From an uncultured Oceanospirillales bacterium (GTDB lineage Bacteria; Pseudomonadota; Gammaproteobacteria; Xanthomonadales; SZUA-36), in NCBI GenBank assembly GCA_913055655.1, contig CAJXKA010000003.1, forward strand, positions 64,501-128,500: a stretch of DNA of 64,000 bases. The letters are read 5' to 3'. This document shows, piece by piece, positions 36,533 to 45,836 of the stretch. Under the pieces are notes generated by a model. That model was not told the origin of the DNA and did no database searches. It worked only from the letters and a program-made list of their open reading frames with translations. A program made the translations under genes and the position numbers. Position 1 is the first letter of the stretch. Each line of letters opens with the position of its first letter.

Positions 36533-37723
36533 TCAGTCGCGATCCGTCTTCACCCTCAGGCCACTGCTCTTCGACACGCGTCCACTGTCACGGCTCTTTC
36601 GCGGTGGCGACGCTGACCGCGGCGCCCGGTTGCCGGACACGCTGATCGAACGGTTTGGTGGCGGTGACGAGACGCGCACCGGCGCCTGGCGGCTGACTGG
36701 CGCCTGCGAACGCCGCACCGGCTGGGTACGGGAGACCGGGGGCGCGCCACGCTTCAATTTCGGAGACGTCGTGATATTGCCGACGGGTATCGGCGGTGGC
36801 GTACTCCTCACGGAACGCGCCGGCCGACGATTGACGGGCTGCGTCCGGCTCTGGCCCGCCTTGGTGGCTTCGCGTGAGCGAACACCACCGGCCTGGCGAC
36901 GGACAGGCTCGACCGGTGCCCGGGTCGACGGTGCTTGTGTCGAGGGCACGCGCACCGGCGAGGAACGCGAAACACGGATCGGACGGCTCGAAACCGGGTG
37001 AGTCCGCGAGCGACCTGGCTTGGCATTCCCGCCACTCCGGACGGTCATTGAGGGTTCACCGGCAACGCTTCGCTGCCCGCTACGCCATTGCTGGTCGCCG
37101 CTCCCCGGAATCACCTGGCGGCCCCGGTCGGCGTCTGTGAACTCACGTGGCGAGCGGCGGCCAGGATCCTGGTCTCGTCGAGGCGCGTAATCGCCTTCGC
37201 CGGGCGCGCCATGGCCCGGGGGACCCGTGCGCCCCCGATCGGCGTAACGACCGGAATAGGGATCCGGACGCGGATGGTGCTCGTGCCGACGCCACTTGTG
37301 GCGCCAGTAGTAATCGTTACCGGCCCAGTAGTTGCCCGGCCATGGCCGGTACACCGGATAGTAAACCGGGTAGTAGACCGGGTAGGCGGGGTACCGCCAG
37401 CCCCAGCCACCGTAGTAATAGCTGCCCGGGTACCACGTATACCACGGTGACCAGCCATTGCTGAAACCAATGGACACGCGGGTACGGCCATAACCGTAAC
37501 CCAGGTAGAAATAGTCCATTGACCAGTAGGGATAGTAGGTCGCACCCACGTAGGTGACCGAAGACGACATCGGCGCCGGGTCGTATTCCGTGTAGTAGTT
37601 GTAACTGCCCGTATCCCTGGACTCGCCCTGGACGGCGGTGCCGGGTTCCGGCACGGGATAGTGATAGGTGACACAGCCCCCGCTGAGGGCAGCGACACAC
37701 AACATGGCGAGTAATCTGATCAT
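36533..37723 (-). CDS. Tyr-rich / basic Pro-Ser-Arg-rich lipoprotein-like protein
   Basis: 396 aa from ATG 37723, which has GGGGAG just upstream; the longer frame to 37762 is rejected. The N-terminus LLAMLCVAALSGGC gives a plausible lipobox Cys17. Residues about 30-145 are extremely rich in Tyr, Trp, Gly and Pro (for example YPVYYPVYYPVYRPWPGNYW). Residues about 150-396 are unstructured, strongly basic, Arg/Pro/Ser/Val rich (RSTPPPIPVGN, PVSRTQPVRRSQAP). I know no function. The composition suggests an envelope-associated, possibly nucleic-acid- or polysaccharide-sticking protein (inference). Divergent overlap with nothing; mnmG starts 67 bases downstream. Confidence 0.65.
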   Translation of the reverse strand: MIRLLAMLCVAALSGGCVTYHYPVPEPGTAVQGESRDTGSYNYYTEYDPAPMSSSVTYVGATYYPYWSMDYFYLGYGYGRTRVSIGFSNGWSPWYTWYPGSYYYGGWGWRYPAYPVYYPVYYPVYRPWPGNYWAGNDYYWRHKWRRHEHHPRPDPYSGRYADRGRTGPPGHGAPGEGDYAPRRDQDPGRRSPREFTDADRGRQVIPGSGDQQWRSGQRSVAGEPSMTVRSGGNAKPGRSRTHPVSSRPIRVSRSSPVRVPSTQAPSTRAPVEPVRRQAGGVRSREATKAGQSRTQPVNRRPARSVRSTPPPIPVGNITTSPKLKRGAPPVSRTQPVRRSQAPVSRQAPVRVSSPPPNRSISVSGNRAPRSASPPRKSRDSGRVSKSSGLRVKTDRD

Positions 37724-37821
37724 CCAGGGCTCCCCTGGCCCGCGGACGGACCGGTTCAACATGACAGAAAGCCTAGCACGGCGTAATTGAACGTAAGCTG
37801 AACGGCGCGCCCCAACGGTCG

Positions 37822-38238
37822 CTACGGGACTGGCATGGGCACCAGTGTCACGCTGGTCGAACCGGGCGCGTTGATCATGACCCGCACTTCCGCCTCGCCA
37901 GCCTCAATCACCGACGGCGCCGGCTGTACCGTCATGGCGCCGCTGGACCAGATCTGTCCATTCTGGCTCCAGGTCACTTCGAACGGGTGCCCCAGCCATT
38001 CGCGACCCGGAAACGTGGTGGAGCAGATTCCCCCGGGCGACACGTTGCCACAGGACACGAAACCACCCGTTTCCGGCACCACCAGGCGGATGGCGGTAAT
38101 GAACGACTGCGCCCGGTTTTCGAAAATCAGCCCGCCGATATAGAGCGGCCCTTCTGGCGCCTTTTCCTGCACGCCCGCGCAACCGCTCATCATGGACAGG
38201 GCCAGCGCTGCCGCCACCACGCCTGCACGGGCGTTCAT
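37822..38238 (-). CDS. Small predicted lipoprotein
   Basis: 138 aa. AAALALSMMSGC puts the lipid-bearing Cys at position 20. The rest resembles an Ig-like or beta-sandwich fold with two further Cys (FVSCGNVSPGGICS), likely a disulfide. No family recognised. It starts three bases downstream of the pepN stop on the same strand, so it is probably the second gene of a pepN unit. Confidence 0.65.
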   Translation of the reverse strand: MNARAGVVAAALALSMMSGCAGVQEKAPEGPLYIGGLIFENRAQSFITAIRLVVPETGGFVSCGNVSPGGICSTTFPGREWLGHPFEVTWSQNGQIWSSGAMTVQPAPSVIEAGEAEVRVMINAPGSTSVTLVPMPVP

Positions 38239-38241
38239 GAA

Positions 38242-40878
38242 TCAGTCCAGGGCGTTGCTGACAATTTCATAAACGTCATTGGAAAGCCCGTCCACTTCGG
38301 CGATGCGTTCCAGTTCGGCTTTCATGCGCTCGCGCCGGTTGGCGTCGTAACGCGGCCAGCGGTTGAACGACCCGGCCAGCCGCGCCGCGATTTGCGGATT
38401 CACGGCATTCAGCGCGATGACCTGGTCGGCCAGGAAGCGATAGCCCTCGCCGTCAGGCGAGTGAAACGCGGTCGGGTTGAGCATGGCGAAGGCGCCGATC
38501 AGCGCCCGAACCTTGTTCGGGTTACGCAGGCTGAAACGGGGGTGCTTCAACAATTCACGCACGGCCTGGACGGTGTCGTGGCCCGGCCGGATGGCCTGGA
38601 TCACGAACCACTTGTCCATGACCAGCGGGTCCGCGTCCCAGCGCTCGCCGAACGCCGCCAGCGCGCCAGCCGCGCCCGGAAGGTCATCCAGCACCAGTGA
38701 ACGCAGCGCCGCCAGGCTGTCGGTCATGTTGTCGCAGGTTTCCAGCTGGCGGCGCGCCAGGGCCGGGCCGGATGCCGTCAGCGCCAGGTAGGACAGGCAC
38801 ACATTCTTCAGGCTGCGTCGGGCAATGGCGGCGCTGTCGTTGCTATAGGGCGCGCCGTCATCCAGCGACTTGTAGCGAGCGGAAAGGCGATCTCGCAGCG
38901 CCCTCGCCAGCGCCATTCGCGTGGATTGGCGGGCTGCATGAATACCGTCCACGTCCACTTCGCCCTTCATCTGTTCGGCCAGGTCTTCCTCGCTGGGCAG
39001 GGTCAGCGCCTCGGCCACCAGCGCCGGGTCGGCACTGTCGTCGTCCAGGAGGCCGGCGAACGCCTCGACCAGCGCCTCGGGCGCCATCGCCTTGCCGCCC
39101 GCCGCAGCCACTGCGACACCATCAAGGATGGTGCCGGACGCCAGCCGTTGTGCCGCCTCCCAGCGTGCGAACGGGTCAGTGTCGAAGGCGATGAGCGTAG
39201 CGAGTTCGGCCGCCGTGTAGTCATGGTGAACTTTCACCGGCGCGGAAAAATCGCGCAGCAGCGACGGCACCGGGCGATCGTTGAGGCCACTGAACACGAA
39301 TTCTCGATGCTCGCGGTCCAGCAACAGCAGCGCGGTGTCGCCATCGACCTGCGCCCCGTCGACACACAGCGGCAGCGCCCGGCCGTCCTGCGACAGCAGG
39401 CCCACCGCGAACGGGATCACCAGCGGCTGCTTGTCCGACTGGTCGTGGGTGGCCGGCGTCGACTGGGTAAGCGACAGCGTCCAGGTGCCCGCATCAGCAT
39501 CCCAGCGCGTCTGTGTCGTGACAACGGGTGTGCCGGACTGGCCGTACCAGCGCGAGAACGCCGAAAGGTCGGTGTCGTTGGCATCTGCCATCGCCGCCAG
39601 GAAATCATCGCAGGTCACCGCCTGCCCGTCGTGACGCTCAAAATACAGTCGCATGCCCTCCTGGAACCCTTCCTCGCCCAGCAGGGTGTGGTACATGCGG
39701 ATCACCGTGGCGCCTTTCTGGTAGACGGTGGCGGTGTAGAAGTTATTGATCTCGACGTAGTGGTCCGGCCGGATCGGGTGCGACATCGGGCCCGCATCCT
39801 CGGGAAACTGCCGCAGGCGCAGGTCACGAATGTCCTGGATGCGCTTGACCGCGCGCGACTGCATGTCGGCCGAGAATTCCTCGTCACGGAAGACCGTCAG
39901 GCCCTCTTTCAGCGTCAGCTGGAACCAGTCCCGGCAGGTGACCCGGTTGCCGGTCCAGTTGTGAAAATACTCGTGGCCGATGACACCCTCGATGCCCTGG
40001 TAGTCGATGTCCGTGGCCGTGTCGGGGCGCGCCAGTACGAACCGGGTGTTGAAGATGTTCAGCGACTTGTTTTCCATCGCGCCCATGTTGAATTCGCTGG
40101 TGGCCACGATGTTGTAAATGTCGAGGTCGTACTCCAGGCCAAAGCGTTCCTCGTCCCAGCGCATGGCGTTGACCAGCGAGGTCATGGCGTGGTCACAGCG
40201 GTCCAGGTCGCCGGGCTCCACGTAGATCCGCAGCGTGACATCACGGCCGCTGCCCGTGACGTAGTGTTCCTCGATGTGGGCCAGGTCACCCGCCACCAGC
40301 GCGAACAGGTAAGCCGGTTTCGGGAAAGGGTCCTCCCAGCGGCACCAGTGACGGCCATCGCCGGCATCGCCTTCTTCCACCAGGTTGCCGTTGGACAGCA
40401 GCACCGGGAACCGCTCGCGGTCCGCCTCGATGGTGACCGTAAACCGCGACATCACATCGGGCCGGTCCGGGAACCAGGCGATCTTCCGGAAGCCTTCGGG
40501 CTCGCACTGCGTCAGGAAATTCCGCCCCGCGGCGTAGAGCCCTTCCAGGGCCGTATTGTTGGCCGGATCAATACGCTGGATGGTGGTGACCCTGCACTGC
40601 GCCGGCGCATCCTGAATGGTCAGGCGCTCGCCGGCGTGGATCATCCGCTCGTCGGCCAGGGGTTCACCGTCGATCTTGATGGCGACCAGGTCGAGACTGG
40701 CGCCGTCCAGGTCGATATCGCCAGCCTCGCCCGAAACGGATTCAAAGGCGAGCGTCGCCGTCACCTCGGTCCACTCATCATGGATATCGAAATGCAGCTC
40801 AACGTCATCAAGTCGCCACGGGTAGGGTTGATAGTCCGCGCGCTGAATGGACTGGCGGGGTTGGCCTTTCTTCATCAT
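38242..40878 (-). CDS. pepN: Aminopeptidase N
   Basis: 878 aa from ATG 40878, chosen because AGGA lies six bases upstream and the length matches PepN (about 870); the open frame continues to 41172 over the divergent gene and is rejected there. The substrate-anchoring GAMEN is in FNMGAMENKSLNIF (about 264), the zinc site in GHEYFHNWTGNRVTCRDWFQ (HExxH about 302) with the distal Glu in LKEGLTVFRDEE. It removes N-terminal residues from peptides in the cytoplasm. Divergent from the dehydratase gene across 60 bases. Confidence 0.95.
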   Translation of the reverse strand: MMKKGQPRQSIQRADYQPYPWRLDDVELHFDIHDEWTEVTATLAFESVSGEAGDIDLDGASLDLVAIKIDGEPLADERMIHAGERLTIQDAPAQCRVTTIQRIDPANNTALEGLYAAGRNFLTQCEPEGFRKIAWFPDRPDVMSRFTVTIEADRERFPVLLSNGNLVEEGDAGDGRHWCRWEDPFPKPAYLFALVAGDLAHIEEHYVTGSGRDVTLRIYVEPGDLDRCDHAMTSLVNAMRWDEERFGLEYDLDIYNIVATSEFNMGAMENKSLNIFNTRFVLARPDTATDIDYQGIEGVIGHEYFHNWTGNRVTCRDWFQLTLKEGLTVFRDEEFSADMQSRAVKRIQDIRDLRLRQFPEDAGPMSHPIRPDHYVEINNFYTATVYQKGATVIRMYHTLLGEEGFQEGMRLYFERHDGQAVTCDDFLAAMADANDTDLSAFSRWYGQSGTPVVTTQTRWDADAGTWTLSLTQSTPATHDQSDKQPLVIPFAVGLLSQDGRALPLCVDGAQVDGDTALLLLDREHREFVFSGLNDRPVPSLLRDFSAPVKVHHDYTAAELATLIAFDTDPFARWEAAQRLASGTILDGVAVAAAGGKAMAPEALVEAFAGLLDDDSADPALVAEALTLPSEEDLAEQMKGEVDVDGIHAARQSTRMALARALRDRLSARYKSLDDGAPYSNDSAAIARRSLKNVCLSYLALTASGPALARRQLETCDNMTDSLAALRSLVLDDLPGAAGALAAFGERWDADPLVMDKWFVIQAIRPGHDTVQAVRELLKHPRFSLRNPNKVRALIGAFAMLNPTAFHSPDGEGYRFLADQVIALNAVNPQIAARLAGSFNRWPRYDANRRERMKAELERIAEVDGLSNDVYEIVSNALD

Positions 40879-40938
40879 TGTCGATCCTGGAACTGTGAGC
40901 ACCCGGCCCACGCAAAAGTTCCGTATTATAGCTGCGCG

Positions 40939-41913
40939 ATGACTTTCACCGAACCCGACATTCAGGATCTCGAAGCGGCGCTGGCGCGCATCCGCGGCCT
41001 GGTGGACGCCACCCCGGTGCGGCGCAGCGATGCGCTGGACGCTGCGCTGGGCTGTCGCGTGCTGATGAAATGCGAGAACCTGCAGCCCACGGGTGCGTTC
41101 AAGGTTCGCGGCGCCAGCAACGCGGTGGCCAGGCTGCGCGAAGCCGGTGACGGCGGCGATGTCGCGACGCATTCAAGCGGCAACCACGGCGCGGCGCTGG
41201 CGCGCGCGGCGCGATTGGACGGCCGGCGCGCGCATGTCGTGATGCCGAGCAATGCGGTCGCGGCGAAAATTGCCGCGGTGAAGGCCGAGGGTGGCGTTGT
41301 CGTGCCCTGCGAGCCCGGCCAGGCGCCACGCGAAGCGGGGCTGGCCACGCTGGTCGCGGCCGGCCTCACACCGATTCCGCCCTACGACCATCCCGACATC
41401 ATCGCCGGCCAGGGCACCGCGGCGCTGGAGCTGTTCGACCAGGTTGGCGAGCTCGATGTCGTGATCGCGCCGGTCGGCGGCGGCGGCCTGCTGGCCGGTA
41501 CGGCCATCGCCGCGCGAAACCGCCGGCCCGGCACCCGGGTCATCGGTGCGGAACCGGCCGGTGCGGCCGACACCCGCGCCAGTTTCACGGCCGACGACCG
41601 CGTCAACACCTGGTCACCGGATACCGTCGCCGACGGCCTGCGCGCCGTGATTGGCGTTTCCAATTTCCAGGTCATCCGCAACAACGTGGATGACATCCTG
41701 GTCGCCGACGATGACGCCATCGTGGCGGCCATGCGGCTGGTGTTCGAGACGACCGGCATGCGGATCGAGCCCTCGGCCGCGGTACCGATCGCGGTCATTG
41801 CAACGCACCCGGAGACGTTCGCCAACCAGTCCGTCGGCGTCATCGTCAGCGGTGGAAATTTCGACCCGGGCCTGTTTCCATGGCTGGACGAGCCGTCACC
41901 TGCGACAACCTGA
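40939..41913 (+). CDS. PLP-dependent threonine/serine dehydratase or serine racemase
   Basis: 324 aa from ATG 40939; the open frame extends far upstream antisense to pepN and is rejected. The PLP lysine is in PTGAFKVRGASNAV. The Asn loop is SSGNHGAALARAARL and the phosphate-binding Gly loop VGGGGLLAGTAIAA. There is no C-terminal ACT/regulatory domain, so it belongs to the short catabolic group (TdcB, serine racemase) rather than IlvA. It probably converts Thr or Ser to 2-oxo acid and ammonia. The sixA gene follows after 29 bases. Confidence 0.85.
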   Translation: MTFTEPDIQDLEAALARIRGLVDATPVRRSDALDAALGCRVLMKCENLQPTGAFKVRGASNAVARLREAGDGGDVATHSSGNHGAALARAARLDGRRAHVVMPSNAVAAKIAAVKAEGGVVVPCEPGQAPREAGLATLVAAGLTPIPPYDHPDIIAGQGTAALELFDQVGELDVVIAPVGGGGLLAGTAIAARNRRPGTRVIGAEPAGAADTRASFTADDRVNTWSPDTVADGLRAVIGVSNFQVIRNNVDDILVADDDAIVAAMRLVFETTGMRIEPSAAVPIAVIATHPETFANQSVGVIVSGGNFDPGLFPWLDEPSPATT

Positions 41914-41942
41914 CCCAAACCCGATTTCCCGGAGGCCCTTCC

Positions 41943-42443
41943 ATGTCCCAGATCCTGATCCTGCTGCGTCACGCCAAGGCCGTACCCTGGCAATCCGGTA
42001 TCGATGATTTTGCCCGCGACCTGGCCGGCAAAGGGGAGGCGCACATGGACCAGCTTTCCCGGTGGGTGAACGAGCACCTGGAGGTGCCGGAACGTGTGCT
42101 GTGCTCAACCGCGGCGCGCACGGTCCAGACCCTGGCGCCGTTCCTGTCAGCCTGGGGCGAGTCCGCGCCCGCGGTGAGTTACCTGGACAGCATGTACCAC
42201 GCCAGCACCGGCAGCCTGCACCACCTGGCCGTGGAAGCGCTCAACAGCGCTGACAGCGTGCTGATGGTCGGTCATAACCCGGGGTTCGAAAACCTCGCAT
42301 TGGGGCTGATGCCCGATGCAGACCGCGCCAAGCACCAGCGCATGGCAACCGGCACGCTGGGCGTGTTCGAGTTCGAGAACGGTTTTGATGGCGGCGAGCA
42401 CGACGGTCGCCTGTTGCACTGGGTGACGCGGAAAGACTTCTGA
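41943..42443 (+). CDS. sixA: Phosphohistidine phosphatase SixA-like
   Basis: 166 aa from ATG 41943, with GGAGG eight bases upstream. The histidine phosphatase motif is ILLRHAKAVPW (RHA), and the second catalytic His is in VLMVGHNPGFENLALGL. Length matches SixA (161 aa), which dephosphorylates phosphohistidine in phosphotransferase proteins. It is likely co-transcribed with the dehydratase gene and converges on msrC. The physiological target here is not known. Confidence 0.85.
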   Translation: MSQILILLRHAKAVPWQSGIDDFARDLAGKGEAHMDQLSRWVNEHLEVPERVLCSTAARTVQTLAPFLSAWGESAPAVSYLDSMYHASTGSLHHLAVEALNSADSVLMVGHNPGFENLALGLMPDADRAKHQRMATGTLGVFEFENGFDGGEHDGRLLHWVTRKDF

Positions 42444-42463
42444 AACGGCCGTTTGCGGGGCGC

Positions 42464-42934
42464 TCAGGTTCGCCCGGCACCCACCAGTGATCGCTCCCAG
42501 GCCCTCGCCACCGCGGCGATGCCGGCCTCGTCATCGGCGCTGAAACGGTCCGGCGACGGGCTGTCGATGTCCAGCACGCCGACAATCTCATCGTCAATCG
42601 CCAGCGGGATCACCAGTTCAGAACGCGACGCCGCGTCACAGGCGATATGTCCCTCGAACGCGTGCACATCGGCCACCCGCTGGTTCGCGCGTTGCGCCAC
42701 CGCGGTTCCGCAAACGCCTTGACCCACCGGGATGGTGACGCAGGCCGGTTTACCCTGGAACGGGCCGAGCACCAGCGTATCGCCCTCGAGGAAATAAAAC
42801 CCCACCCAGTTGATGTCATCAAGCGCCTCGTTCAGTAGCGCGGACAGGTTGGCCGCGGCGGCAATGCGGTGCGGGAAGCCAGACAAAAGCGCGGTCGCCT
42901 GGGCCGCAAGTGTTTCATAATCTTCCGGCGTCAT
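42464..42934 (-). CDS. msrC: Free methionine-(R)-sulfoxide reductase
   Basis: 156 aa GAF-domain protein. All three functional Cys of the E. coli enzyme are present with the same spacing: Cys65, Cys75 and Cys99 (E. coli 84, 94, 118), in KPACVTIPVGQGVCGTAVAQ and GHIACDAASRSELVIPL. It reduces free Met-R-sulfoxide and so protects against oxidation. It is last in a minus-strand unit hutG-hutF-DUF938-msrC, two bases from the DUF938 stop. Confidence 0.93.
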   Translation of the reverse strand: MTPEDYETLAAQATALLSGFPHRIAAAANLSALLNEALDDINWVGFYFLEGDTLVLGPFQGKPACVTIPVGQGVCGTAVAQRANQRVADVHAFEGHIACDAASRSELVIPLAIDDEIVGVLDIDSPSPDRFSADDEAGIAAVARAWERSLVGAGRT

Positions 42935-42936
42935 GT

Positions 42937-43542
42937 TCAGGTCTCCTGTCGACGAAACACCAGCAACTGGTTGTTGGCGGGCATGGGCAGCCGTTCCTGC
43001 AAATGCACATGATGGTGCGCGAACAGCGAATCAAGTGCCTCGACATCCCGCAAGCCCATCGACGGGTCCCGCCCACGCAGTTCCTCGTCAAATGCACGGT
43101 TCCCGGCCGAGGTGTAATTGCCCGCGACATTGAACGGGCCATAAAGGAAAAACGGCCCGCCGCCCCGCAACACCTCTCCCACCCCGGCCGCCATCGCTTC
43201 GACGCCCTGCCAGCTCATGATGTGCGCGGTATTGGCGCTGTACACCACGTCAAACGGTCCAGCCGGCCACGGATCACTCGACACATCCAGGGCGGTCGGT
43301 GCACGCAGATTGGGCGGACCCTCGATGGCGATCCGGCCGCCAAGCCCTTCCAGGGCCTCCGAACGGTCAGTCGGCCACCAGTCAATGTGTGGAAGTGCGG
43401 CGGCCATGTACACGGCATGCTGGCCGGTACCCGCACCGATCTCCAGCAACCGCCCGGTAAATGCCAGCCGCGGTTTGAGTGCCGCCAGGATGGGTTCGCG
43501 GTTACGTTCGCTGGCCGGTGCGAACGGGAGCCCGGTACTCAA
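42937..43542 (-). CDS. DUF938 SAM-dependent methyltransferase-like protein
   Basis: 201 aa. The N-terminus FAPASERNREPILAALKP is typical of DUF938, and the SAM-binding Gly motif is LLEIGAGTGQHAVY (32-45). DVVYSANTAHIMSW is the family's motif IV region. The target is unknown. Its ATG overlaps the hutF stop by four bases, so it is translated with hutF; a methyltransferase in this place is unexpected. Confidence 0.87.
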   Translation of the reverse strand: MSTGLPFAPASERNREPILAALKPRLAFTGRLLEIGAGTGQHAVYMAAALPHIDWWPTDRSEALEGLGGRIAIEGPPNLRAPTALDVSSDPWPAGPFDVVYSANTAHIMSWQGVEAMAAGVGEVLRGGGPFFLYGPFNVAGNYTSAGNRAFDEELRGRDPSMGLRDVEALDSLFAHHHVHLQERLPMPANNQLLVFRRQET

Positions 43543-44921
43543 TGTGATGGCCTCAGCGTGGCGAGGACACGATTGAACGCGGGCAGTATCGTATCTTCTG
43601 CGTGGTGTCGGCCGGCCACCACCACCTGTTCACCGGCGACCGTAACCGACGCAATCATGTCGCGATCACCTGCGAAAATATAGCTGTCCAGCCATTGACT
43701 GCCCGACAGCCCTTCCAGTCGCGGGTGCGACAGATCCAGCTCGACCAGGTCGGCCCGGCAGCCCGGTTCAAGCCGCCCGACAGGCTGGCCCATCGCGCGG
43801 GCACCGCCGGTCGCTGCCGCCGCCCACATACTCTGGCCGGTACTGCCCTGGCCGCCCGCCAGGACATTTCGTCGCCCGGTCGCCAGGCGCTGGGAAAATT
43901 CGAGTAACCGCAGCTCTTCAGCCGGGCAAATACGCAGGTTGCTGTCGGACCCGATTCCCCAGGCGCCCCGCGACGCCTGCCATTGCGCGGCGGGAAAGAT
44001 GCCGTCTCCCAGGTCCGCCTCTGTTGTCGGACACAGGCCGGCCACGGCACCGGTCGCCGCGGCGTCCTGGCGTTCACTGTCGGTCATGTGCGTGGCGTGC
44101 ACCAGGCACCAGCGCGAATCGACATCGAAATGGTTCAGCAACCAGGCAACGGGCGGCGCACCCAGCGCAGCGGTGCATTCTTCGACCTCCAATCGCTGTT
44201 CAGCAATGTGGATATGCACCGGAATATCGCTGAATTCACCGACGATAGCGGCAATTTCATCGATATTGGCAGCGCGCAGGGAATGAGGCGCAACGCCCAG
44301 CCGCGCGCGGGGGAACATCCTGATAGCACCTGAAAGCCCATTGACCAGCTCAATGAATCCGTCCAGTGAATGACGGAACCTGGCCTGCCTTGGTGTCACG
44401 TCCGCGGCACCGAATCCCGACCGTCGGTAGAACACGGGCAGGAGTGTCAGCCCGATACCGGCCGAAACGGCGCCGGCCAGGACACGTTGACCAAGTTCGG
44501 ACGGGTCGGCATAGGGTTCGCCACCGGGCGCATGATGCAGGTAGTGAAATTCTGCGCAACTCGTATAACCGCTCTTCAGCATTTCGACATACAGGCCCGC
44601 CGCGCAGGCCTCCAGTTGCTCCGGACTGACCCGGCCGGCCATGGCGTACATCACTTCACGCCAGGTCCAGAAGCTGTCCGCGGATCCGGTAGTCGCCTGG
44701 CCCAGTCCCGCCATTAACCGCTGGAACGCGTGGCAGTGAAGATTGGGCATGCCCGGGATGACGGCGCCGTCCAACCGGGTGACTTCCGCACCCGGCATCG
44801 TTGCTTCCTCCCCCGGGGCAACGGACAGAATTGCGCCTTGTCCATCCACCCTTATCCGGACGTCTTCGGCCCAGCCGCCCGGCAGCAGCGCATGGGCACA
44901 CCTGAATACGCGGTCCGTCAC
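43539..44921 (-). CDS. hutF: Formimidoylglutamate deiminase
   Basis: 460 aa. I chose GTG 44921, whose GTGA overlaps the hutG stop by four bases; the frame could begin at 44957. It is an amidohydrolase with the zinc motif GMPNLHCHAFQRLMAG, then VHIHIAEQ, LVHATHMTDSE and GIGSDSNLRICPAEELRLLE. HutF converts N-formimidoyl-L-glutamate to N-formyl-L-glutamate in the five-step histidine degradation pathway, whose next enzyme is HutG, coded just upstream. Confidence 0.92.
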   Translation of the reverse strand: MTDRVFRCAHALLPGGWAEDVRIRVDGQGAILSVAPGEEATMPGAEVTRLDGAVIPGMPNLHCHAFQRLMAGLGQATTGSADSFWTWREVMYAMAGRVSPEQLEACAAGLYVEMLKSGYTSCAEFHYLHHAPGGEPYADPSELGQRVLAGAVSAGIGLTLLPVFYRRSGFGAADVTPRQARFRHSLDGFIELVNGLSGAIRMFPRARLGVAPHSLRAANIDEIAAIVGEFSDIPVHIHIAEQRLEVEECTAALGAPPVAWLLNHFDVDSRWCLVHATHMTDSERQDAAATGAVAGLCPTTEADLGDGIFPAAQWQASRGAWGIGSDSNLRICPAEELRLLEFSQRLATGRRNVLAGGQGSTGQSMWAAAATGGARAMGQPVGRLEPGCRADLVELDLSHPRLEGLSGSQWLDSYIFAGDRDMIASVTVAGEQVVVAGRHHAEDTILPAFNRVLATLRPSH

Positions 44922-45706
44922 GGGCCCGGACGCCAGCTTGCAAGCCACTCCACCCACTGCCGTAACAAGGGCTGGATGGCGGCTGCCCGCGCGGGATTTC
45001 GGCCAGGCGGCTGTTCGTTCATGTAGAGCCGCTGCGGCATTTCCATCTGCAGGGCGTGGACATTCTCGATGGGACGTCCATAGTGGCGCGTGTTGTAACC
45101 ACCCCGGAACCGGCCGTCCAGCACCGCGGTTCTTTCCGGTGACGTCTCGAACAGCCGCATCGACCCGCTGATCAACTCCGAGTCAGCGCTTTTGCCCCCA
45201 TTGCTTCCAAGGTTAAGGTCCGGCAACACACCATCGAAAAGAGCGGGCACCTCGCCGCGAATCGAATGCGCATCGAGCAGGATGGAAAAACCGTGCGCCT
45301 GCCGCAGCCGTTGCAGCTCGCGGTTCAGGACCTCGTGATAGGGAAGCCAGTAGGCGTCGGTACGGTCCGAAATCTCCTTCGGCCCGGGTTCCTGACCCGG
45401 GCGATAAAGCGGCGCTCCGTCGAATGTTTCCACCGGCACCAGTCCCGTGGTCCGCGTGGCATAGAGCGCCTGGTCGTCCGGGGGACGATTCAGGTCGACG
45501 ACATAGCGTGAGTGGGTCGCGACCATCATCCCGGCGCCGCAGTCGGCAGCGAAACCATAGAGCTCGTCTACAAACCAGTCCGTATCCGGCAGGTCGCGCG
45601 CATCGCCCTGTAGCCGATCGAAAATGGAAGCGGGCACGTGTGTACCGGCGTGCGGTACGTTGACCAGCAACGGGGTCGTACCCTGCGTCAGGTGAAAAAG
45701 TGCCAT
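44918..45706 (-). CDS. hutG: N-formylglutamate deformylase
   Basis: 262 aa, matching HutG length. Conserved segments are LVNVPHAGTHVP, DLPDTDWFVDELY, SRYVVDLNRPPDDQ, LLDAHSIRGEVP and GGYNTRHYGRP. It hydrolyses N-formyl-L-glutamate to glutamate and formate, the last step of the HutF branch. It is the first gene of the four-gene unit. hutH, hutU and hutI are not in the window, so they must be elsewhere. Confidence 0.93.
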   Translation of the reverse strand: MALFHLTQGTTPLLVNVPHAGTHVPASIFDRLQGDARDLPDTDWFVDELYGFAADCGAGMMVATHSRYVVDLNRPPDDQALYATRTTGLVPVETFDGAPLYRPGQEPGPKEISDRTDAYWLPYHEVLNRELQRLRQAHGFSILLDAHSIRGEVPALFDGVLPDLNLGSNGGKSADSELISGSMRLFETSPERTAVLDGRFRGGYNTRHYGRPIENVHALQMEMPQRLYMNEQPPGRNPARAAAIQPLLRQWVEWLASWRPGP

Positions 45707-45778
45707 GCGTCCGCCGTGGGGAAACCGGTCTGAAGCCTATCGTGTTTGACGGCCCGTAGTGAAGTGCCGTCCCCCGGA

Positions 45779-45814
45779 AATGCAAACGGCCCGGATCACC
45801 GGGCCGCTTGCATT
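45779..45814 (-). terminator. Long hairpin after pilQ
   Basis: A 16-base arm 45779-45794 pairs with 45799-45814 around ATCA, with a single mismatch (15 of 16). It lies 23 bases beyond the pilQ stop, so it is the likely end of the pilMNOPQ transcript. The U-tract is poor, so it may instead protect the 3' end. Confidence 0.65.
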
Positions 45815-45836
45815 CATGCGATTGCCGCCTGCCGGA

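Noticed and set aside
38926..40938. Long N-terminal extension of the dehydratase frame antisense to pepN
   Set aside because: PepN motifs are unambiguous; the dehydratase domain begins at 40939.
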